A stretch of 64,000 bases of DNA from Sphingobacteriaceae bacterium (GCA_016705695.1 JADJLA010000003.1:363272-427271), one strand, 5' to 3'. Counted from the first letter of the stretch, positions 1 to 8,468 are shown. The notes: a model not told the origin generated them from the letters alone. Numbers and translations are program-made.

Positions 1-2
1 GC

Positions 3-1907
3 GGTTATTTTAGTTCTAACAGAAAAGGCAATGATGATATTTACTATTACAAATCGGTTATTCCCGATTTTGATAATTGCAAGGAAGTAGAAAGTAATAA
101 TTACTGTTTTACATTTTACGAAGAAGCCAGTATGGATACCAAAGATACAACGGCTATGGATTACGAATGGCGTTTTGGTGATGGCGCAACCAAGCGTGGT
201 TTGGAAGTGAAGCATTGTTACCAAACCCCTGGTAAATTTTTGGTAGAGTTGAATGTTGTTGACAAAACAACAGGCACAGTGTTTTTTAACGAGATCAATT
301 ACGAATTTGAATTGAAGAACATTGTTCAGATATACATTCACGCCCCAGACACAGCTAAAACAAATACCGAGATACCATTTGATCCAACCTATACCAATTT
401 GGATAGTTTAGAAATAACAAGTTACTACTGGGATTTTGGCGACGGACAATATTCCTTCGAGCAAAAACCAAATCATATTTACACCAAAGAAGGAACATAC
501 TATCTCAAACTCGGTATTGAAGGAAAATTGGCCGGAAGAAAAATAAAAGATTGTTCAACAAAGCGAATCGTTATTTCTGATAAGGTAGACAAACCTATTT
601 ATGCTTTTAATCCCCCAATAAAAGTTGAGCCTCCAATTGATTACCAAAAACGATTATTGGATAGCATGGCAAAAAATGAAAAAGAGTTGTACGCTTTTGT
701 AATGAAAAAAATGAGAGAGGATTCTATCGCAGGAATAAAAACATTTGTAACCCTTTCAAAAGATAGCTTAGGTAAAGATAAGGTCGGAATTTTTCCAAAA
801 ATTGATAAGGATGATAAGTACAGAAATATTAATAACGTTTACGCCTTCAATGAAAAAGATAGCACTGTTACCTACAAAGTTCACATTGGTGTTTCGCCTG
901 ATAAATTAGAACCAAATGATCCGGCTTTCAAGGGACTTGATAAGATCAGTTCGTTGCTCTTGGATAGTTTGTATCATTATTTTTATGGCGCCACAAAAAC
1001 AATGGACTCAATCATTCCATATTATCTTCGTTCAAAGAATGAGGGATTCAACGCATCAGTTGTTAGTTCATTCAGCAAGGATATTCTCTTACAAAATCCG
1101 AATTTACGTTATCAATTCTTAATGATGAGAGATACAATTCGTAAGGGATATGTGCGTCCGGGGAAAAATCCTGCGGTTACAACAAACACAACGGTTGCAA
1201 CAAACACAGCGGTTGCCACAAATACAACAGTTGCAACAACCACAACGGTTCCAACAAAAACAACTGCTGTTGTATCAAACACAGTTGAAAAAGATCCAAA
1301 TACTATAACCGATCCACCCGATAATGCGGATACACGAATTTCGTACCGAATACAAATTGGCGCATATCGATTACCTAAACCAAAGAACGCTTTTGATGCG
1401 CTTCGGGGAACGGTAACGGAGGTGTTAACAGATGACGGATGGTACAAATATGTAACTGATAATGTGGTATCGCTTGAAAACGCTATGGATCTTCAAATTG
1501 CCTTAGAGTCAATGGGTTACAGCAATGCTTTTATTACAGCTTATAAGGGAAAAAGGCGAGTTACCATCGTTGAATCTGTATTTGATGGACTCTGTGTTTA
1601 TTTTGATCTAGACAAGTTTAACATTAGGCCAAACGAGCAAGAAAAGATCGATTTTTATTTCAAAAATTATACTAATAAAATCATAAAAGAAGTTGAACTT
1701 GAAGGAAATACTTGTAATTTAGGAACTGCTGAATACAACTTTAAACTTAGCGAGCGCAGGGTTTTATCGGTAGAAAAAGCCCTCGAACCTTATGTAAAAG
1801 TTAAGATCAAACGCAAATTCTTAGGAGAGTTTTATCCATTGTACAACAACTCACCCGAAGATATCCGACGTTTGAACAGAAGGGTGGATGTACTTATCTT
1901 AAATTAA
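3..1907 (+). CDS. PD40-PKD-SPOR-like-OmpA envelope protein, 5' end outside window
   Basis: The frame is open from the first bases of the window, so the true start lies upstream and 634 residues are visible. The first residues (GYFSSNRKGNDDIYYYK) are the end of a PD40/WD40-like propeller blade. Two PKD-type beta-sandwich domains follow, each with an FGDG motif (about residues 45-95 and 110-190). A Thr/Val/Asn-rich linker (bases 1177-1270) comes next, then a SPOR-like segment (from ISYRIQIGAYRLPK). The C-terminus is an OmpA-like peptidoglycan-binding domain with the LSERR signature. Domain order suggests an outer-membrane or periplasmic protein tethered to the cell wall, as known for PorE- and OmpA-type proteins of Bacteroidota. 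It is the first visible gene of a tight co-directional set. The exact role is unknown. Confidence 0.85.
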   Translation, partial: GYFSSNRKGNDDIYYYKSVIPDFDNCKEVESNNYCFTFYEEASMDTKDTTAMDYEWRFGDGATKRGLEVKHCYQTPGKFLVELNVVDKTTGTVFFNEINYEFELKNIVQIYIHAPDTAKTNTEIPFDPTYTNLDSLEITSYYWDFGDGQYSFEQKPNHIYTKEGTYYLKLGIEGKLAGRKIKDCSTKRIVISDKVDKPIYAFNPPIKVEPPIDYQKRLLDSMAKNEKELYAFVMKKMREDSIAGIKTFVTLSKDSLGKDKVGIFPKIDKDDKYRNINNVYAFNEKDSTVTYKVHIGVSPDKLEPNDPAFKGLDKISSLLLDSLYHYFYGATKTMDSIIPYYLRSKNEGFNASVVSSFSKDILLQNPNLRYQFLMMRDTIRKGYVRPGKNPAVTTNTTVATNTAVATNTTVATTTTVPTKTTAVVSNTVEKDPNTITDPPDNADTRISYRIQIGAYRLPKPKNAFDALRGTVTEVLTDDGWYKYVTDNVVSLENAMDLQIALESMGYSNAFITAYKGKRRVTIVESVFDGLCVYFDLDKFNIRPNEQEKIDFYFKNYTNKIIKEVELEGNTCNLGTAEYNFKLSERRVLSVEKALEPYVKVKIKRKFLGEFYPLYNNSPEDIRRLNRRVDVLILN

Positions 1908-1911
1908 TTTT

Positions 1912-2880
1912 ATGCAACTAAAAAAAAATGTTCTCGTAATTGTCCTTTTTGTTTTCTCGTTTAATTTTGCTTGGTGCCAAGCCATTCCTTCCGAAGATGA
2001 AAAGATCCCGTATTTTACAACCTTCTCTAAAAATGCAAAACTCTCATTTGGCGACGATGATTTTGTGCAGATCGTATTTTTTGTTGTTCCCGAAAAATCC
2101 AACGATCCATTCTACATTCGCGTTTACGATCCTGATAACGGGGGAACGGTAGATGAAAAAGCAAGTGCCTTTAACTCGAAAACAAAATTTTCATTCTACG
2201 GTGGTAAAGGTGCCCATTCTGATAAGGCTGCACAAGAACTTTCGCCTAAAGGAAATTATAAATCCGGCGTATTCATCATGGGTAAAACATTTGGAGAAGA
2301 TGCCGCCTTGGATGGTAAATGGTATGAATTTGGCCCCTTCAATCCAAAAGAAGGAGAATTGCAAAGCGATTTTAAAGGTTATGTTTTTAAAATGGTGGTA
2401 GAAGGTCTGGATGGTGATGACGGAAACCTTTATAAGTTATTTTTATCTTCCCAAAAAGATAAGAACGTAAAGGTGGAAGGTTCTAATTCATTCTATTATG
2501 AGTATACTTTTAGACTCGAAGAGAAAGCCGGATATGTAGGTCATATTTATCCTTATGTAACGGAAAACGTGATCGAAGTAGATATAAGCACTTTCGATTA
2601 TGACAACGCAGGAACTATTAGAGTAGTGTCGGTTGAGAAAAAAGGAGAGATGTTTGCTTCACAAACAGAAGGTGTGTGGGCACAAGTTAAATTCAAGATC
2701 GAAAAAGCTGAAATAGGAACTTCACTGGATATACAATTCATCAATAAGAAAGAGGTGAAAAATAATAATGTAGCGGTTTACATCACCAACCAGTATGGCG
2801 AAGCCATGCCGTTTTTTTCTCAACCAATTGGTGGAGTACCCAAGTACAAGTACAATATAAAGATGAAGCCCGCAAAATAG
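1912..2880 (+). CDS. Secreted protein of unknown function
   Basis: A protein of 322 residues with a clear N-terminal signal peptide: positive MQLKK, hydrophobic core, likely cleavage after about residue 22 near AWCQA. I do not recognise a named domain. The remainder alternates charged and aromatic segments and looks like one or two beta-rich domains. It lies 4 bases after the stop of the OmpA-like gene, and its own stop directly abuts the ATG of the SpoIIE gene, so the three are almost certainly one transcript. Its role may be linked to envelope signalling, but that is inferred from context only. Confidence 0.8.
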   Translation: MQLKKNVLVIVLFVFSFNFAWCQAIPSEDEKIPYFTTFSKNAKLSFGDDDFVQIVFFVVPEKSNDPFYIRVYDPDNGGTVDEKASAFNSKTKFSFYGGKGAHSDKAAQELSPKGNYKSGVFIMGKTFGEDAALDGKWYEFGPFNPKEGELQSDFKGYVFKMVVEGLDGDDGNLYKLFLSSQKDKNVKVEGSNSFYYEYTFRLEEKAGYVGHIYPYVTENVIEVDISTFDYDNAGTIRVVSVEKKGEMFASQTEGVWAQVKFKIEKAEIGTSLDIQFINKKEVKNNNVAVYITNQYGEAMPFFSQPIGGVPKYKYNIKMKPAK

Positions 2881-5800
2881 ATGAAGAGACATTTACTCAT
2901 ATTTTTTATAATTGTTTCGGCATTTGCAAAAGCACAGGAATATAAATTCAATGTGTTTACTCAGGAGCAAGGTTTACCACAACCTTATGTTTACGATCTT
3001 GTTCAAGATAAACGAGGTTTTCTATACATAGCAACGGGCGACGGATTGGCGCTTTATGGGGGAAAGAAAATGGTTAAATACACCAAGAAGGATAGTTTGG
3101 CCGAAAGTTATTGCAGTGCATTATTCCTCGATTCAAAACTAAACTTATGGGTAGGGCATTTTGAAGGCCATGTTTCAAAAAGAACAAACGGTAAATTCAA
3201 AAAACTTCATACAAATGAAGAGGCACTTGCTCGTGTAGTTGGCTTTGCTGAGGATTCTAAAGGGTATATTTATTTTGCTAATGCAGCAGGAGGTTTGTAT
3301 GTAGTAAAAGAAGATGGAGAACCGAAACTATTTACTGAAGAAGAACTTCCACCTATCAACGAAATAAAGATCAAGGAAGATAAACTTTACACTGCCACAC
3401 AAGAAGGTGTTTTGATATTTGAACTTGGAAAAAGTTCAAAGGCCTCAAAAACTCTTGAAGGAACTCAAGGAAAGAATACAACCTGTATTGAAATATCTTC
3501 ACGCAACGAATTGTGGGTTGGCGAAGATGGAATAGGAGTTGAGTTATTTATTAAGAGCAATAATGAGTACAAGTCCATGCTCACATTTTCGGTTGAATTA
3601 AAAAGCTCCAAAAATAATATTAAGGATATTTGTTTAAAAGGTGATAATGAGCTATGGATCTCACTCACCGGAGAAGGCTTGTGCATGTTGCGATACACCA
3701 GTAATTATCGCCTCGAAAAACAAACCACCATTAATAATAAGAATGGGTTACAAAGCCAATTCATCAATCGCATTTTTGTTGACAAAGAAACTAACCTTTG
3801 GTTCGGTTCAACAGGTAATGGTTTGTTCCAATTCTTATCAAGTAGATTCGAACGTTTTAGTACCACCAACTTTTTACCATTTGATGACATAAGAACTATC
3901 GCAGTTGACGATTCGTTGAACATCTTTGTGTCTGATGATAAAAACGTATTCGTATTCAACACCGAAACAAATCTTTCCATTAAACACAATCTTATTCCCA
4001 AAGGGATAGAGGAAGATATCAAAACAAGCTTTATCAATAAATTAACCGCTGAGCTATGGATAGGTACAAGTGATAATTTGCATGTGTACGATATTGCTAA
4101 AAATAAAATGGTGTATAAGAAGGCAGTAGCAATATTCAAAGGAAAGGGTGTGAATCGTATAGCCAAAGACCAAACCGGGCAATACCTTGTGTGTACAACA
4201 GAGGGATTAATTTATGTTAACGATAAATTGGAGGTGATAAAGGAATTCAATACCAACTCCGGAGCCCCTCATAATAATTTTCTGAATGCTTTTGTTGATC
4301 GTATGGATCAAGTGTGGGCTTTCTCGCCCGAAACACCTTTATATCATATTTCCAAAGGAGAAGTAGAATTACAGAAGACCATAATGAGTGATAAGGATAC
4401 TTTGTCTCCATTCAAATTCAATGCCGGTACCCAGGATAGAGACGATAATATTTGGTTTGCTACCGAAGGCGATGGTGTGTATTGCTATCGCAAGAACAGA
4501 AAACCGAATTTTATACATTACACAACAGATGATGGTTTGAGTTCTGATTTTTGTTATGGAATAACGGTTACACAAAAGGGAGATGTGGTAACCACTCATA
4601 AGAATGGTATTAGTATCAAATACGCAAATTTAAAAACGTTCAGGAGTATTAACAGATCTAATGGTTTGCCTGCTAACATTGTGAACAATAATGCAATTTA
4701 TAAAAGTAAAAAGGGAGATATCTACATGGGAAGTACCGAAGGCTTGATCCGCTATCTTCCAAACGAGGATGTGATCAATTTAAATCCCCCCGTTCTATCT
4801 TTTCTTTCCGTGCGAACAAATACCACAGTTCATCAGTTAGACTCAGTGTATAAATTACCTTATGATAAATATGAATTAACAATTGATTTTGTTGGAGTTT
4901 CGTTAACCAATCCTGGGGGTGTTACTTACAAGTATCAACTCGAAGGTTTTGAAGATAATCCACGCATCACTTCAGAGCAAAGTGTAACCTATCCTAATTT
5001 ACCTGACGGGGATTATAAATTTGTTATCACCGCTTTCAATTCTGATAATATTGCAACGCAAAGTCCTGCTACATTTAAAATTACCATTGGTAAACCTTTC
5101 TGGAAAAAACTCTGGTTCATTGTTACAGCTTCTGCTTTTGTTATCCTTGGATTTTTCCTATTCTTTAAGTGGAGAACCAAAAAACTTCAAAAAGATAAAG
5201 AAATATTGGAAGGGTTAGTGAAGGAAAAAACTGGAGAGCTTGTATTAGAAAAAGAAAAAATTGAGAAAGCCAATGAGTTGTTAAATGAAAAGAATCAGGA
5301 TATAACAGCCAGTATTGCCTATGCAAAGCGAATTCAAAATGCGGTATTACCCGATCCTGATTACGTTAGTAAAAAGCTTAATTTGTTTGTTTATTACCGA
5401 CCTCGTGATATTGTAAGCGGAGATTTTTATTGGTTCACTGAAACCGACACTTACTCTTATATTGCTGTGGTGGATTGCACAGGGCATGGTGTGCCGGGAG
5501 CTTTTATGAGCTTATTAGGATCTACATTCCTCGACCAGGTATTGATCGAGTATAAGGAGGCAACGCCTGCTCTTATTTTAAATGAATTGGACAAAAAATT
5601 GCACAAGGCCTTTAAAAAGAAAGAAGAAGAGAATCGAATAGGCGACGGTATGGATGCAATGGTATTAAGGATCAACAAGGATGCTACTGAGTTCATATTC
5701 TCAGGTGCCAACCGCCCACTTTATTATTATTCTAAAGAAGGCCCTCAGGATATTAAAGCCCCAATTTATTCAATTGGAGGTAGCTTTCCTAATGAGGTTA

Positions 5801-6051
5801 AAGGCTTTACAGATAACGTAATGAAGCCGCAGAAGGGTGATTGCGCTTACTTCTTTAGCGATGGTTTTGGAGATCAGTTTGGGGGAGAAAAAAATAAACG
5901 ATATTCAACAAAGCGAATGAAGGCTTTTTTTGGTGAAATTTACCCCCAGCCTATTAACGAACAATATGAATCCACAGTTAAAGAATTTGAAACATGGATG
6001 GGAGATTATGAACAAATGGACGACATTTGTGTTATTGGAATTAAATTTTGA
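2881..6051 (+). CDS. Propeller sensor with Y_Y_Y domain and SpoIIE/PP2C serine phosphatase output
   Basis: 1056 residues. A signal peptide (to about AKAQ) is followed by a periplasmic two-component-regulator propeller with repeated blades of the type GFLYIATGDGLALY, LWVGHFEG and LWFGSTGNGLFQF. A Y_Y_Y-type beta domain (about 640-735), one membrane helix (about 743-763, LWFIVTASAFVILGFFLFF), a coiled coil (about 768-815) and a cytosolic SpoIIE domain follow. Metal-binding PP2C motifs are visible: DIVSGDFYW, VVDCTGHGVPGAFMS, and FFSDGFGDQFGG. The family is known to join extracellular ligand sensing to protein dephosphorylation; here the output is a phosphatase instead of the histidine kinase usual for this architecture. 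The next gene is SiaC-like, so a SiaA/SiaC partner switch is a reasonable inference. Confidence 0.9.
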   Translation: MKRHLLIFFIIVSAFAKAQEYKFNVFTQEQGLPQPYVYDLVQDKRGFLYIATGDGLALYGGKKMVKYTKKDSLAESYCSALFLDSKLNLWVGHFEGHVSKRTNGKFKKLHTNEEALARVVGFAEDSKGYIYFANAAGGLYVVKEDGEPKLFTEEELPPINEIKIKEDKLYTATQEGVLIFELGKSSKASKTLEGTQGKNTTCIEISSRNELWVGEDGIGVELFIKSNNEYKSMLTFSVELKSSKNNIKDICLKGDNELWISLTGEGLCMLRYTSNYRLEKQTTINNKNGLQSQFINRIFVDKETNLWFGSTGNGLFQFLSSRFERFSTTNFLPFDDIRTIAVDDSLNIFVSDDKNVFVFNTETNLSIKHNLIPKGIEEDIKTSFINKLTAELWIGTSDNLHVYDIAKNKMVYKKAVAIFKGKGVNRIAKDQTGQYLVCTTEGLIYVNDKLEVIKEFNTNSGAPHNNFLNAFVDRMDQVWAFSPETPLYHISKGEVELQKTIMSDKDTLSPFKFNAGTQDRDDNIWFATEGDGVYCYRKNRKPNFIHYTTDDGLSSDFCYGITVTQKGDVVTTHKNGISIKYANLKTFRSINRSNGLPANIVNNNAIYKSKKGDIYMGSTEGLIRYLPNEDVINLNPPVLSFLSVRTNTTVHQLDSVYKLPYDKYELTIDFVGVSLTNPGGVTYKYQLEGFEDNPRITSEQSVTYPNLPDGDYKFVITAFNSDNIATQSPATFKITIGKPFWKKLWFIVTASAFVILGFFLFFKWRTKKLQKDKEILEGLVKEKTGELVLEKEKIEKANELLNEKNQDITASIAYAKRIQNAVLPDPDYVSKKLNLFVYYRPRDIVSGDFYWFTETDTYSYIAVVDCTGHGVPGAFMSLLGSTFLDQVLIEYKEATPALILNELDKKLHKAFKKKEEENRIGDGMDAMVLRINKDATEFIFSGANRPLYYYSKEGPQDIKAPIYSIGGSFPNEVKGFTDNVMKPQKGDCAYFFSDGFGDQFGGEKNKRYSTKRMKAFFGEIYPQPINEQYESTVKEFETWMGDYEQMDDICVIGIKF

Positions 6052-6054
6052 TTT

Positions 6055-6062
6055 ATCTTTGA
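6055..6062 (+). promoter_or_regulatory. Possible -7 element (TATCTTTG) before the SiaC-like gene
   Basis: TATCTTTG matches the Bacteroidota -7 consensus TAnnTTTG and ends 12 bases before the ATG at 6075, with no convincing -33 element. It overlaps the 23-base gap after the SpoIIE gene. The SiaC-like gene could therefore be expressed both from here and by read-through. Confidence 0.35.
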
Positions 6063-6074
6063 GAATTATATATC

Positions 6075-6432
6075 ATGATTGAGATAGCAGAAGGAGAAAA
6101 ATCACCATATGTGTTGGTGAAACCCGAAGAAAATAAAATGGTCATAAAGGGAAATTCGTTTATGGCAAACCCGCCCTCGTTTTACGAAAAGGTATTACAG
6201 TGGGCGCAAACTTTTAAAGCAACCGCTCCATTGAGCGTGGAGATCAGTTGGTTTTTACAATACATCTACACTAAAGATCATGAACATGCTGCTTAAAACG
6301 CTTTGCAGCAATAATGAAGGAAAAGTGAATATTACATTATTTGTAGAGGATGAGGATGAAGATCAGATCAACACAGCTTCTACAATTACCTTCAACGTTG
6401 GCGTTGAACCAAAGATCGTCTATTACACTTAA
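6075..6432 (+). pseudogene. SiaC-like (DUF1987) regulatory phosphoprotein, frameshifted
   Basis: The first 66 or so residues read as a DUF1987/SiaC protein (IEIAEGEKSPYVLVKPEEN, IKGNSFMANPP.FYEKVLQW). The frame then stops at 6294-6296. Shifting frame near 6271-6275 restores the rest of the family pattern (KIMNMLLKTLCSNNEGKVNI, then an acidic VEDEDEDQ stretch) to a stop at 6430-6432. The combined length of about 119 residues is normal for the family. SiaC homologues are known to be serine-phosphorylated proteins controlled by a SpoIIE-type phosphatase and a kinase; the adjacent SpoIIE gene fits this. The shift (+1 or -2) may be a sequencing error, because other conserved genes here show the same problem. 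Confidence 0.75.
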
Positions 6433-6458
6433 GAGTTTATCGGAATTTCTTTGATCTA

Positions 6459-6580
6459 GTGTTTGGATCGAAATGCCCAGTTTTGAGGCATGCAAAGAAA
6501 AAAATGACGCAGTTTACTTAAGTAAATGAGAATTTTTTTTCTGCAGCATAACGAAGAAAATGGGCATTTCGGACAAACAC
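6459..6580. repeat. Long imperfect hairpin element, copy 1 (CTCA-N14-CTGCG core)
   Basis: Outer arms GTGTTTGgatCGAAATGCCCA (6459-6479) and TGGGCATTTCGGACAAACAC (6561-6580) are inverted copies. The apex is a perfect 14-base palindrome, TTTACTTAAGTAAA (6513-6526). Read on the minus strand, the apex context is CTCA-N14-CTGCG followed further on by TTTGCATGCC, which matches the element at 19981-20093. It sits between the convergent SiaC-like gene and a minus-strand lipoprotein gene, 2 bases from the stop of the latter. It may be a REP-like repeat, a bidirectional terminator, or both. Confidence 0.65.
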
Positions 6581-6582
6581 TA

Positions 6583-6717
6583 TTACATGTAGCCGCCCAT
6601 TCCGGTCTTAACCTTTTTCTTGCGCCTTCCGCCACAATCTTTACGGTATTGACAATCACTTAATCCTATTGCAATAAGGATCAAAAATAGGGTGATGAGT
6701 TTGTAAGAGTTTTTCAT
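6583..6717 (-). CDS. Small lipoprotein, 44 residues
   Basis: The minus strand encodes 44 residues starting MKNSYKLITLFLILIAIGLS, followed by a Cys (SDC) that fits a loosely conserved lipobox, then YRKDCGGRRKKKVKTGMGGYM. A hydrophobic leader, a Cys, then a Gly/Lys-rich tail ending GGYM is typical of very short Bacteroidota lipoproteins that gene finders often miss. The gene is convergent with the SiaC-like locus and ends beside the long hairpin. No function can be assigned. Confidence 0.6.
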   Translation of the reverse strand: MKNSYKLITLFLILIAIGLSDCQYRKDCGGRRKKKVKTGMGGYM

Positions 6718-6824
6718 TATGTAATAAAGGTATGAAATTTTTAAAATGGATCCTAGGGCTAAAGGCTGAGGGCGTAGTGGGTTTTATTTCAATGGAATTA
6801 CTATCTTTAATTAAAATTAAGACT

Positions 6825-7789
6825 ATGAAAATTATATTCTCAATTTTATTATTCTCAGTCGTTTCTCAAATTAACGCCCAGTGTTGGAAATCAATTGCTG
6901 GTGGTGGCTTACATTCTATTGCAATCAAAACTGATGGTACACTGTGGGCGTGGGGATATAACGGACAGGGTGAAATTGGTGATGGTACACTTATTGATAA
7001 AAGCTTACCAACTCAAATAAGTACAAGCACAAATTGGCAATCAATAGCTGGGAGTTATGCTCATTCTCTTGGCCTGAAGACAAAGCACTTTGTGGGGATG
7101 GGGATAAATTTATGGTCAAGTGGGGATGGCACTATACGAGTAAAGCCATTCCAACGCAAATTGGTATTGACAATAATTGGAAGCTCATTAGTTGTGGTGG
7201 ATATCACAATCTAGCGATAAAAGCTAATGGAACTCTTTGGGCTTGGGGCAGGAATAATTTTGGAGAACTAGGAGATGGTACAAATACTATTAGAAACACT
7301 CCGATTCAAATTGGTTCTTCAGTAATTGGCTTTCTTTGCTGTGTGCCTGCATAAACGGGCCTTTGGCGGGGAGTGTCATTGGGGGCAAGTTTAAAAATGT
7401 GGGGGGGGGGGTGGGCCGGTCTTGGGGCGGTGCGCACAGGAGGGGCGTCAGATAGCACAATGTGGGCGGGAGCTACAAAAGCAATTAGGAGATGGAACTC
7501 TTATTGATAAATACACTATTCAGTAACGTCAAGTTATTGGAATGAGGAATACCTTTACAATTCAAATTTCCATTTAATTTACCCAAACCCTTCTTCAAAC
7601 ATTCTAAATCTTAAAATTACAGATGGCAAGTCCATTGAAAGCTATTCAATCATGGATATACTAGGAAGAAAAGTATTGGAACAAAAAGAAAACTCTACCC
7701 AGATAAACATTGAAGGATTAAACAAAGGCATTTATCAACTGATCACTTCAGAGGGTAAGAGTTACACAAGTAAGTTTATTAAGGAGTAG
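6825..7789 (+). pseudogene. RCC1-repeat protein with T9SS sorting domain, multiply frameshifted
   Basis: The start is taken at MKIIFSILLFSVVSQINAQ, a good signal peptide. RCC1-type repeats follow, with blades such as SIAIKTDGTLWAWGYNGQGE and LAIKANGTLWAWGRNNFGEL. The frame breaks near 7085 and again after about 7330. The end is recognisable: a T9SS type A sorting domain (YPNPSSNILNLKI, then YSIMDILGRKVLE, GLNKGIYQL, SKFIKE) stopping at 7787-7789. Bases 7355-7470 are unusually G-rich, with an 11-G run at 7401-7411, and do not read as RCC1 in any frame. This was probably a secreted beta-propeller cargo protein; tandem repeats may have been collapsed or corrupted in assembly. True decay cannot be excluded. 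Confidence 0.65.
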
Positions 7790-7811
7790 ACCCTAACAGC
7801 ATTAAACTAAG

Positions 7812-7836
7812 AACCCACTCTAATAAGGTGGGTTTT
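7812..7836 (+). terminator. Intrinsic terminator after RCC1-like gene
   Basis: Stem AACCCAC/GTGGGTT around CTCTAATAAG, followed by TTTT. A 27-base stretch including it (7810-7836) is repeated exactly at 8422-8448. Its T tail overlaps the -33 element of the next gene. Confidence 0.75.
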
Positions 7837-7864
7837 GGTATTTAGTAAATTTATTCTATTTTTG
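7835..7864 (+). promoter_or_regulatory. Bacteroidota-type promoter for lipoprotein pair
   Basis: TTG (7835-7837), a 19-base spacer and TATTTTTG (7857-7864) match the -33/-7 consensus of the housekeeping sigma factor of Bacteroidota. The ATG of the first lipoprotein is at 7880. The -33 element shares bases with the preceding terminator tail. Confidence 0.6.
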
Positions 7865-7879
7865 GCCAATAGTACTTTT

Positions 7880-8125
7880 ATGAAGAGGCAGATAATCATA
7901 ATGATCGCTGTAATATCTATAACGAGTTCATGCAAAAAAAATTATTCTTGCGAGTGTACTTCAATAACCTCTGGTGGATCATCAGGTTACACATCAATGT
8001 TTGTATATAGCACTAAATCAAAAAAGAAAGATGCTGAAGCTTGGTGTAAAGCACTTGCCGATTCTAAAGTAAGTTCAAATGGAGTAGTATTTACCGCCAC
8101 ACATCCTAATTGTGTTATTAAGTAA
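7880..8125 (+). CDS. Small Cys-rich lipoprotein, paralogue A
   Basis: 81 residues from MKRQIIIMIAVISITSSCKK; an upstream in-frame ATG at 7835 lies inside the promoter and is not used here. The lipobox is ITSSC. The mature part carries the pattern CKKNYSCECTS, then KKKDAEAWCKAL, then a Cys near the C-terminus (PNCVIK). The next gene has the same arrangement (CKKDYSCVC, AKAWCKEN, ITCVLN), so the two are tandem paralogues. Four Cys in the mature chain besides the lipidated one suggest two disulfides in an exported domain. No named family is recognised. Confidence 0.75.
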   Translation: MKRQIIIMIAVISITSSCKKNYSCECTSITSGGSSGYTSMFVYSTKSKKKDAEAWCKALADSKVSSNGVVFTATHPNCVIK

Positions 8126-8137
8126 CTATTTTTTGAA

Positions 8138-8371
8138 ATGAAAAAAATAATATTTGGTCTGTTAATTCTTTCTTTTAACATGACATCGTGTAAAAAGGAT
8201 TATTCTTGTGTTTGTAGTCAAGTTGGGTCAATTGCTAACGTTGTTGTTACAACAGAAGCAAAATTAACCAAATCAGGGGCAAAGGCTTGGTGTAAAGAAA
8301 ATGAAAGCCCAGTTAGTACTATAAATGGCACAATTGTAGCCAATCCAATTATTACTTGTGTTTTAAATTAG
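8138..8371 (+). CDS. Small Cys-rich lipoprotein, paralogue B
   Basis: 77 residues: lipoprotein signal MKKIIFGLLILSFNMTSC, then KKDYSCVC, a Thr/Val-rich middle, GAKAWCKEN and a terminal ITCVLN. Cys spacing and the AWCK motif match the gene 12 bases upstream, so this is a local duplication whose loops have diverged. The pair probably shares one transcript ended by the terminator at 8424-8450. Function unknown; surface or periplasmic location inferred from the lipobox. Confidence 0.75.
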   Translation: MKKIIFGLLILSFNMTSCKKDYSCVCSQVGSIANVVVTTEAKLTKSGAKAWCKENESPVSTINGTIVANPIITCVLN

Positions 8372-8423
8372 TTTACAAACCCATTTTTAGCGCACAGATT
8401 TAAATTATAGCGATAATTTCTAG

Positions 8424-8450
8424 AACCCACTCTAATAAGGTGGGTTTTTT
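8424..8450 (+). terminator. Intrinsic terminator, exact repeat of the one at 7812
   Basis: Stem AACCCAC/GTGGGTT followed by TTTTTT. The sequence from 8422 to 8448 is identical to 7810-7836, so the lipoprotein pair is bracketed by two copies of the same terminator. Confidence 0.75.
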
Positions 8451-8468
8451 CATTGTATAATAAGGGTA

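Noticed and set aside
1112..1447. Minus-strand Val/Thr-rich frame of 111 codons
   Set aside because: Antisense to the TNTTVA repeat of the OmpA-like gene; a low-complexity artefact.
7401..7411. G11 run as a G-quadruplex or phase-variation tract
   Set aside because: It sits in a locally garbled stretch of a gene with other indels, so an assembly or base-calling artefact is more likely.
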